Shown one piece after another: positions 1-7,900 of a stretch of 11,870 nucleotides of DNA. Each line of letters starts with the position of its first letter. The first letter of the stretch is position 1. This stretch comes from Thiobacillus sp. (GTDB lineage: Bacteria > Pseudomonadota > Gammaproteobacteria > Burkholderiales > Thiobacillaceae), in assembly GCA_003510325.1 (NCBI GenBank), contig DONB01000086.1:1936-13805 (forward strand). Reading direction: 5' to 3'. The notes under the pieces were generated by a model. The model had not been told where the DNA came from. It was given only the letters and a program-made list of their open reading frames with translations, and made no database searches. The position numbers and the translations under genes are program-made.

Positions 1-24
1 GTCGAAGTAAACCTTATAAAATTT

Positions 25-30
25 GGGGAG
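25..30 (+). promoter_or_regulatory. Ribosome binding site of the truncated first gene
   Basis: GGGGAG lies 8 nt before the ATG at 39. This is good Shine-Dalgarno spacing and shows that the short frame starting at 39 is a genuine translation start, not a chance ATG. Confidence 0.6.
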
Positions 31-38
31 ACACAATC

Positions 39-173
39 ATGACAGCAACCCAATTTGAAATTGACAACGCATTGATGGCAGGTGCGGCTTATCGTTCAAC
101 CCAATTAAAGGGGTCAGCTTCGAATAATTTTCTGATCAGGCAGCCATGCCCCGTCGACCCCGCATCAGACTAG
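39..173 (+). pseudogene. 5' remnant of a probable RTX/T1SS passenger gene, cut by a mobile element
   Basis: An ATG with a good ribosome binding site opens a frame reading MTATQFEIDNALMAGAAYRS before it runs into the mobile element at about 106. It then continues through element DNA to a TAG at 171-173, overlapping the transposase start in another frame. Only about the first 22 codons (39-105) are native. From memory, the 'NALMAG.AY.ST' pattern is typical of the extreme N-terminus of large betaproteobacterial secreted proteins with hydrolase and RTX calcium-binding repeats, which would make this a paralogue of the large gene downstream. No continuation of the frame appears on the far side of the element (1288 onwards), so the insertion was accompanied by loss or rearrangement of the gene body. 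The identity rests on a very short stretch and is tentative. The truncation itself is clear. Confidence 0.5.
106..123 (+). repeat. Left inverted repeat of the RAYT element
   Basis: TAAAGGGGTCAGCTTCGA, the exact reverse complement of 1270-1287. It lies 23 bp upstream of the transposase ATG. The AT-rich bases just inside each repeat are similar but not identical. Confidence 0.85.
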
Positions 174-878
174 CTGGCCTGCCCCAGCATGTTGTCCAGC
201 GCGGCATCAACCGGGAGCCCTGCTTCTTCGCCGAGGAGGACTACCACAGCTACCTCCACTGGCTCGAAAAAGCGGCTGCCGATTGGCACTGCGCCCTTCA
301 TGCCTACGTCCTCATGACCAACCACGTTCACCTGCTGGTCAGCCCCGAGTCCGAGACCGGCATAGCCAGGCTCATGCAGGCCGTTGGGCGTCGTTATGGC
401 CAGTACATCAACCGCAGCTACAAACGCACCGGCAGCCTGTGGGAAGGGCGCTATAAATCCAGCCTCGTGCAGGAAGATACCTACCTGCTCACCTGTATGC
501 GCTACATCGAACTTAATCCCGTTCGTGCCGGCATTGGTGCAAGACCCCGGCCAATACCGCTGGAGCAGCTACCGGCACAACGGGCTCGGCCAGCCGGACC
601 GCCGCATCACCCCGCATGCGCTCTATATCGCCATGAGCCTGGATGAATCGGACAGGCGAGCCGCTTACCGGGCATTGTTCCGCAGCCAACTGGCTGAAGA
701 CGCGCTCGACGACATCCGGCTTGCGCTGAACCAGGGACAGCCGCTGGGCAGCGATCGATTCAGCGAGCGGATATGTGCCGAGGCAGGCATCAGGCGCGCG
801 CGGAAACGGCCAGGCAGACCCGCCGGGACATCGAAGCAACCGGACGACCCCCAAGGCCAAACAGATTTTGGATTCTGA
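146..878 (+). pseudogene. REP-associated tyrosine transposase (RAYT, Y1_Tnp family), frameshifted
   Basis: This is a Y1 single-strand transposase of the IS200/IS605-related RAYT group. Such enzymes cut and join single-stranded DNA at hairpins. The first frame (146-646) begins PRRPRIRLAGLPQHVVQRG, has the metal-binding HUH motif in NHVHLLV, then GSLWEGRYKSS and RYIELNPVRAG, whose Tyr is the likely nucleophile. Just after that the frame goes wrong. The family sequence continues in the third frame as VQDPGQYRWSSYRHN and runs to the TGA at 876-878. The break is at ATTGG (533-537): removing one T at 534 or 535 restores ATG GTG CAA (GMVQD) and a product of about 243 residues, a normal RAYT length. 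TCAGG at 136-140 is 5 nt before the ATG. The unrepaired 166-residue product keeps the HUH motif and the Tyr but loses the C-terminal part. A sequencing error remains possible. Confidence 0.85.
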
Positions 879-1129
879 GGCGGAACACGCATAAAAAAAC
901 AGGATGAGAGATGGCCCGAATCTGGCTCCCTTAGCCCTCTGGTAGCTCCGACTGATCGCAACGTACTACGACTAAAGTTGTATAGACGGCTCGCGGGATA
1001 CTGAGTCAGAGTCCAGAAAAATCCTCAGGCGCAATGCCAGGGGATCAGAAGAACACAGGGGGAAGCGATGCATCGCACACTTGAAAATGGCTGTGTTGCA
1101 AACACGCGGGTTCTCAATGGGTTCTTCGG

Positions 1130-1173
1130 TTCTTCATCCTTGCTGGGATGCAGCCAGGACGGCGGATGAGGAA
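1130..1173 (+). repeat. Imperfect palindrome / stem-loop, REP-like, inside the RAYT element
   Basis: Bases 1130-1139 (TTCTTCATCC) pair with 1164-1173 (GGATGAGGAA) over 10 positions, with a single G-T wobble. Inside the loop, GCTG (1142-1145) pairs with CAGC (1151-1154) around a 5-nt loop. RAYT transposases act on REP hairpins, so this is a candidate substrate. That role is inference. Confidence 0.55.
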
Positions 1174-1183
1174 GCAGATGGCA

Positions 1184-1210
1184 AGTAAATTGAGGCTGAT
1201 ATTTTCAGTT
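1184..1210 (+). repeat. Decayed copy of the right end of the RAYT element
   Basis: The stretch AGTAAATTGAGGCTGA followed by TTTTCAGTT parallels the true right end (AGTAATAAATCGAAGCTGA, then CCCCTTTAGTT, 1262-1290). The GCTGA core and the TT.AGTT tail are shared, but the CCCC is replaced. It may be an older end or a second transposase recognition site. Confidence 0.35.
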
Positions 1211-1269
1211 TGCACGTTTTGTGCGTGATGCGGGGAAGGCTGCGTATGAGAAATGAGATGAGTAATAAA

Positions 1270-1287
1270 TCGAAGCTGACCCCTTTA
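1270..1287 (-). repeat. Right inverted repeat of the RAYT element
   Basis: TCGAAGCTGACCCCTTTA is the exact reverse complement of 106-123 and marks the right boundary of the element. Confidence 0.85.
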
Positions 1288-1325
1288 GTTCCATCCCTTG
1301 TAAAAACTACTGGAGGGCTGCATAA

Positions 1326-1901
1326 ATGACCGGGCTCGTCGTCATCCCGGCAGTGCTGTTGTATCTGCTGCTAGCCATTGTGGTCGTGTATCTGGCGATT
1401 CGTTACGCACGAAGAAGCGGGCGCAGTGCAAAGCGGTGGGGTTGGGGGGCAGCGCTGGTGATGTACTTGATCCCTTTCTGGGACTGGTTGCCCACGGTGG
1501 CGACGCATCACTACTACTGCGCGAAGGATGCGGGGTTCTGGGTCTATAAGACGGTGGATCAGTGGAAGGCGGAAAATCCCGGGGTCGCAGATAGATTGCA
1601 GTTTAAGCTCCAAGCCTATCGTACTTCTTACGGAGAGTTGTACGTGTTGAACGAACGCTTCGTAGTTGAAATGCGGCGCAAAAAAGCGGTCTCCATTTTG
1701 CCGACAACCATAACAGAAGAGCGATTAGTGGATGTTGGAAACGGGAATGTTCTGGCAAAGGCGATCCGAGTCGGCTCGAACGTGAATCCTGCAGCTGATG
1801 GCTTACGTGGGTACAAATTCTGGTTGGGATCTAAGCCCTGCGTGACAGAAGGGATGGAAAAACTGACCGCTGAGATCGAACGCATGGGGGATAAGAAATG
1901 A
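1326..1901 (+). CDS. Two-TM membrane protein coupled to the RTX lipase gene
   Basis: I do not recognise a named family; proteins of this general look seem to accompany large RTX hydrolase genes. The 191-residue product has hydrophobic segments at about residues 3-25 and 39-56, joined by a strongly basic loop (R26, R29, R30, R33, K36, R37). By the positive-inside rule the loop is cytoplasmic, so both the N-terminus and the ~130-residue C-terminal domain should be periplasmic. That domain starts HHYYC, followed by a GFWVYKTVDQW motif, and holds the only two cysteines (C65, C172), which could form a disulfide. GGAGGG at 1312-1317 is 8 nt before the ATG. The stop codon overlaps the RTX gene start (ATGA, 1898-1901), which implies translational coupling and a shared task. 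Plausible roles are immunity against the lipase or help with its expression or export; none is shown by the sequence. Confidence 0.85.
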   Translation: MTGLVVIPAVLLYLLLAIVVVYLAIRYARRSGRSAKRWGWGAALVMYLIPFWDWLPTVATHHYYCAKDAGFWVYKTVDQWKAENPGVADRLQFKLQAYRTSYGELYVLNERFVVEMRRKKAVSILPTTITEERLVDVGNGNVLAKAIRVGSNVNPAADGLRGYKFWLGSKPCVTEGMEKLTAEIERMGDKK

Positions 1902-4900
1902 GCACCATTCAAGACCTGTTTCAACAAGCCCAACTAGCGCAAGCTGCATATGCGGATCTAACCGGGACAGCAGAAAATCAGACAGCGCTGCTTGCGAGGT
2001 TAGATGTTGCCAACAAAGACACATATAACGGAACGTTTTCCCAAAGCCAAGCCGCCGAATTCGTCAAACACTGGCGAGTCGTAAGTCACCAGCCCGACAC
2101 AAGCAGCGGATTTTCGGCGACGCTATTCGAGCGGCTCAACTCAGAGCCGCAGCCCACCGGGCAATACACGCTGGCGATCCGCGGTTCGTCCGAGCCGGCG
2201 GACTGGACGGCGGATTTCTTTGACCTCGCACTGGGCGGGGTCGCCTACGGTCAAGTGCAATCCATGGTGAATTACGTCCTGCGCTTACAGGCCGGAAGCC
2301 TGGGGACAACCCAGCAAGTGGAGCCAACCCTCGTTGCAGGCGCCCCAACCCTCTCCAGCGCATCCGTTAGCGGTGAGGGCCCCGGGATCAACCCGTCCAT
2401 GCTGACAGTCAGCGGACACAGCCTCGGGGGTTATCTGGCACAAATCTATCAGCGGATTTTTGGCAGTGCCGGGGTGTACACATATAACTCGCTCGGCGTT
2501 CCCCAGCCGGATGCGCAAATCCTGAATTACTTTACAAGCTTGCTGGGTTTGCCTGCTGGCAACTTCAGTTCTGGCACTGGCGAGAATCTGATGGTGCCTG
2601 GCGAGCCTGCGCAGTTGGTCGGAACGATTCAGGGCAAGCCTCAGATAGCGATATTCACCGAGACAGAGAGTGCAACAATCAATCCGATCGATACGGCGCC
2701 TGCGCACTACAAGGAGCCAGTGGTTGATGCGCTCGCCCTCTACAGTCTCTTCGCCACGATCGACCCCGCGCTCAACACGGCCAACCCGGCAGGCGGCATC
2801 GCCACGATCACACGGATTCTCAAAGCCGCCAGCGCCGATCCGGCCCAGAGCCTCGAACTCACCCTCGACGCCCTGCGCACCCTGTTCCAGCAGAACTACC
2901 AGTATGGCCACCTCGACTACGACGCCGTGCCGACCATGGTCGGCAGCGACGCGACAGGCCGCAACGACTACTACACCAAGCTCCAGAGTCTGCAAACCTG
3001 GTGGGAAGCCAGTCCCTTCACCGCACTTACCGTCAAACCCCTCGCCGAATTGTCCGGCAACCAGATCGCCGATCTCGCCATGGCCGACACCGCAGACGGC
3101 CAGGCCTACCGCTATGCGATCTACAAACTCAATCCCTTCGCCATCACCGACAGCAGCGTCCTCTACGACGGCATCAATGCACACGGCGAACTCGACCTTT
3201 ACGATCCTGCCACCGGCAGAGGCAACCTCACCGACCAGTACATCAAAGACCGCGCTGCGATGCAGTCGTGGAAGCAGCACTTTGCCTACGACGACATCCA
3301 GCCCGTCGGTGGCACCTTCGTCAAACCTCAAAGTGGCACGCCGTTCTATTTCGAAGATGAAACCACCGACACTCAAATACGCATCGGTGGGAGTCTTTCT
3401 GTGGGGGGCGTCCTGAGCCGACCTTTAAGCGCCTTCCGCATCGTGGTCTTCGGCTCTCAGAATGCCGACGCCATGACCGGGCAGGACAAGAGCGATTTCC
3501 TCTACGGCGGCGCGAGTGCGGACACCCTCACAGGCAACGGCGGCAACGACTACATGGAGGGCGGATCGGGTTTCGACACCTACGTGATTAGCGCTGGCGA
3601 TGGTTTTGACACCATTCTCGACACCGATGGCACAGGCGTGATCAAACTGGTAGGTGTTCTAGCCAAGGGCAGTGCCACGGCTGGGCTTGATCCGGCAAAG
3701 TGGAAACAGCTGGGCGCCGACCTCTGGGTCGACACCCAGAATGGCATCACCTATAGAAAAGTTATTGTCGATGGCGAAAGCCAGCTTCTAATTCACAAAG
3801 GCGACAGCAATGTGCTGGTCAAAGGCTGGAGCGATAGTGAACTGGGGATCACCCTGGGCGCGGGCAGCGCGCCTGTTTCCCCCGTCACCACTCGAACCTA
3901 CAGCGGCGATCAGCATGCACCGCTCAAGAGCGACGGAAGCTACGAGTGGAGCGCCACCGCCTGGCTGACGGATGGCACGCTGGCTGGTGGCGTGGCCGAA
4001 GCCAACTTCAATGATGTCATTTATGGTTCTGCGGGCGCGGATCGGATGGATGGCTTGGGCGGCAACGATGCGCTCGATGGTGGTGCGGGCACAGACCGCA
4101 TTGACGGCGGCGATGGGGATGATCTGATCGGCGGCGGCGCGGGCTCTGATCTCATTTACGGCGGTATTGGAAATGACGTGATCCTTTCCGCTACCGGGCT
4201 TGCAGCGCCGGGGCGCAGCAAGCCTTCTGACGTCTGGACCCCGCCGGCTGGCACAACCGTCTGGACCAAGGGCAGTACGTGGGGCGTCTACCAAAATGCC
4301 GGCGGCTTCACTCTCAGTGGTGGTGGCTCATTGACCCAGGACGATGCGCCCGATGTCATATATGCGGGCGACGGCAACGACCATGCCACAGGTGGACGTG
4401 GCGACGATTTTATCGACGGCGGCATTGGCAACGACACCCTGTGGGGAAATGGTGGAAACGACATCATCGATGGCGGCGCTGGAGATGACCTCATCACTGG
4501 AGACGGCACGACTTCCTCGGGGTTCTACTCGACCACGCCTGAATCGCTGCACGGTGACGACATCCTGATTGGCGGTGCAGGCACGGACAAGATTTGGGGT
4601 GGCGGCGGACACGATCTGTTGCTGGGCGGGGCAGAAAACGACACATTGATGGGCGAGGCCGGCCACGACGTTCTGGATGGAGGCTTGGGCGCCGACTATC
4701 TCGCCGGCGGGGATGGCCATGACACGTACCTGAACGTCACCGGCGAAGACACCATCCTCGACAACAAAGGCAGCAACACGATCAGGATTGCAGCGGCCGG
4801 CATCGATACGGCTGGGCTCACGGCCAGCGTTGAAACAAATGAAGGTGGTCAGCAGTACATGCAAGTGCAGATTGACCTCGACAGTGGCGGCGCGCTCAAA

Positions 4901-7900
4901 CTTGATAGCCCGTTTTGGGCTGTCGAAACGACGACTCTAGAGTTTTCGGGCGGCGAAGTCTTCGACCTGGAAGTGCTGATTGGCGAGCAGCTGTTCACGC
5001 CGCTGCACCTCATCCTGGGGGTTGAAGGCGGGAGGGTGTTCGGTGGGGCGGGTGATGACACCCTTGAGGGCCGCGCGGGCGATGACACGCTACTCGGATA
5101 TGCCGGCGATGACACCCTTTCTGGCAACGATGGCGCAGACACCCTCGCAGGGGGCGCTGGCGTCGATTACCTGGAGGGTGGCGCCGGCGATGATGCGCTT
5201 GATGGGGGTGAGGGAGATGACACCCTCGATGGCGGGGTGGGCAATGACACCCTCCAGGCTGGCGCGGGCGATGACAGGCTCTATGGCGGCGAAGGCGCCG
5301 ACACCCTGCTTGCCGATGATGGCAGCGATTGGCTTTCCGGCGGGGACGGAACGGACATCCTCGAGGGCGGCGCCGGCGACGATTACCTGGTTGGTGGCAC
5401 AGGCGATGACGTGTACCGACTGAGCATGGGGGCTGGATGGGACACGATCGAGGACACCGAAGGGCGCAACCGTATCGAATTCGCAGCGGATATCGGCCTG
5501 GAAAGCCTGTCGCTTACGCGCAGCGTACACGGCTACGAGATCGCCTATGGCTACGGGTGGGACGCGGTCAATGTGTCCTCGACCTGGGCGCTGTCGCCCA
5601 ATGAACTGAAGTTCGCGGATGCCACGTATGTGCTGAGCAACGAATTGTTCACGGGCGTTCCGGTTCCGGTGTGGGGTGACGAAGCGGACAACGTGCTGGT
5701 CGACCTTGGCCCGGGTGTTGAGTTCTCCGGGGGGTGGGGGGGGGACGATACGCTGATCGGAGGCGCGGGTGACAACGTCTACTACTTCGACCTTGGGGAC
5801 GGCTCAGATGTGACCGTGGATCTGGGCGGTGTCGATACGATTAGCTTTGGCGAGGGCATCACGCCGGATGATGTGTTTGTCGAGTATGGTGATTTGGGCA
5901 ACCAGCTACCCGGTTTGCGGGTATATGTCGGGTCGGATGGAGATGTGATCTCGATTCAGAACGGCGAATCGAGCATTCTGGAAAATTTCCAGTTCAGTGA
6001 TGGCCTGACTCTGACGTTCGACGAGATGCTGGCGTGGCAGGGGGGCTTGCATACCGTGCCTGCGGGAACGACCGGTGAGCGGCATGGCGAGCGATTGCTG
6101 GCCGGCACGGATGGCGACGATGCACTGGACAGCCCCTTCTCATATTCGGAGGGCGGCTCTGGCGTCGCGTACGTCGGTGGGTTGGGAGACGACGCGATCG
6201 TGGCGTCCGTTCGAACGGGCTCCCTGTTCCTGCTGAATCAGGGTGACGGAAACGACACCATCCGCAGGGTGGAGATTGATGCGTACGGCGCGCCCGATGC
6301 GCTCGTGTTCGGTGCGGGGATTACGCCGGAGTCGCTGAGTTTCTCCTTCGTCGAACGCACCGTGACGGGCGACGGTGGCCCATTCATTGGGGTGACCACC
6401 TACACGGTCACGGATGCGGTTTTCCAGTATGGCAGCGCCGGCGACAGCGTAACAATGCTGGCCGATTCCCTTGCGGATCTGAATTTCATGTTCGCGGATG
6501 GCCGCGTGGGTACATACAGCGCGCTGACTTCGGGCCAATCGGTGGTTACCGGAGGGATAGGCCGTGGGCCGTTTGATCTGCCTCCCGGTGATGATGCGCA
6601 CCCTGCGCTGTACTGGAGTGGCACGACGGACGACGACACCTATGCGGCACGTGACATGTTGTCCGTCAACGGGCAAACGGCAAAACCGCAGCGGGATGTT
6701 GTCGATGGCGGTGCTGGAAATGATCACATCGCTACGCGTGCGGGCAACGACTGGCTGACAGGCGGGCAGGGTAACGACCTGCTGGAGGGCGGGACTGGAT
6801 CCGATGTCTATGTCTTCGCTGAAGGCGACGGCGCGGATACGATCCGGGAGACGACCGCGGCGGGCGAGAAAAACTACGTCCTGATCGAGGGGGAGGTGGC
6901 GCCCACGTTCGAGTACGACGGCAGCGACCTGCTCGTCCATTACAACAACGGCGCCGATGTCATTCGCGTCGAGCACTTTTTTTCGAGCGGGCTGGACGAA
7001 CACGCGGCCATCAGCGGCGTGCTGCTGGATCGGAGTGCAGCCGGCGTCTACCCGCTGGAGATTTTCTATTCGCTGGACGATATCAAGGCGGCTGTTCACA
7101 TTAAAAACGGAAGCCCGGACGACGACACGCTGGTCGGCAGCGCCGCCAACGATTTCCTGTTCGGCAACGCGGGCGCGGATACGCTCCAGGGCAGCAAGGG
7201 TGACGACACGCTGATCGGCGGGGCGGGAGACGATACCTACGTGATCAACCTGGGCGATGGCGTGGATACCATTCGCGACAGCTTCGCCGAAGGTGAGAAC
7301 AACACGATCGTGTTTGGCGCGGGTGTCGATCCGGGCTTGGTCAAGCTCTTCAAGGGCTCGCTCGGCCTCGATCTGGGGGGCGGCAACACCGTGCATATCG
7401 AGGGCGTCGATTACGACGACCTTGCCAATACCAGCAGCATCAGGAATTTTATGTTTGCCGATGGCACGGCGTTGACTATCGAGCAATTGCTTGCCCGGGG
7501 CTTCGATCTGAACGGCAGCGATGAGGCCGATACCCTGTCTGGCACCAGTGCCTCGGACCGTATCGAGGGCGGGGCCGGTAACGACAACCTGAGCGGTCTG
7601 GCGGGCAACGATGTTCTTGACGGCAACGCCGGCAATGACACCCTTGCAGGTGGAGCAGGTGACGACACCTACATCGTTGACAGCACCGGCGATCACGTCA
7701 TGGAGAATGCAGGCGAAGGCACAGACAGCATCCAATCCAGCGTCACCCTGACGCTGGCTGCCAACGTCGAGAATCTTGCCCTGACCGGCGCCGCGGCCAT
7801 CAACGGCACCGGCAATGAGCTTGGCAACGTGCTCACGGGCAACAGTGCCAACAACAGGCTGGTGGGTGGACTGGGCAACGACACCCTCATAGGTGGTTCG

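Larger units (their letters stand above)
106..1287 (+). mobile_element. RAYT-type transposon-like element with 18-bp terminal inverted repeats
   Basis: Bases 106-123 are the exact reverse complement of 1270-1287. Between them lie one transposase gene of the REP-associated tyrosine transposase (RAYT) group and a noncoding tail with stem-loops. The left end falls inside the small frame that starts at 39, which marks it as an insertion. No target-site duplication is visible in the flanks (CCAAT on the left, GTTCC on the right). That fits Y1/HUH single-strand transposition, which does not produce one, but it would also fit a later rearrangement. Perfect terminal inverted repeats are not a standard feature of RAYTs, so the exact mobile unit is an inference from the repeats. 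The transposase is frameshifted, so the copy is probably immobile unless helped in trans. Confidence 0.6.
879..1325. other. Noncoding tail of the RAYT element and leader of the next gene
   Basis: No convincing gene was found in this 447-bp stretch. It holds a 12-bp perfect palindrome GCGATGCATCGC (1065-1076), a small hairpin GTGTT-GCA-AACAC (1093-1105), two tandem GGTTCTTC units (1120-1135), a strong stem-loop (1130-1173), a decayed copy of the element end (1184-1210) and the right end itself (1270-1287). Only 38 bp separate the element end from the next start codon. No convincing sigma-70 promoter was recognised, so it is unclear how the downstream genes are transcribed. Confidence 0.6.

Noticed and set aside
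15..20. TATAAA as a -10 box for the first gene
   Set aside because: It would start transcription within the ribosome binding site at 25-30, and the -35 region is outside the window.
1130..1173. Integron attC-like site
   Set aside because: No matching core sites (GTTRRRY / RYYYAAC) at the stem ends and no integrase or cassette nearby; a REP-like hairpin fits the neighbouring transposase better.
2285..3376. 363-residue open frame on the minus strand
   Set aside because: It is antisense to the lipase and linker region, where C-rich codons suppress stops on the other strand. The sense frame has a clear hydrolase motif.
4020..5419. Tandem ~27-bp repeats that could suggest a CRISPR or satellite array
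   Set aside because: The period is nine codons, there are no unique spacers, and the translation gives canonical RTX nonapeptides.
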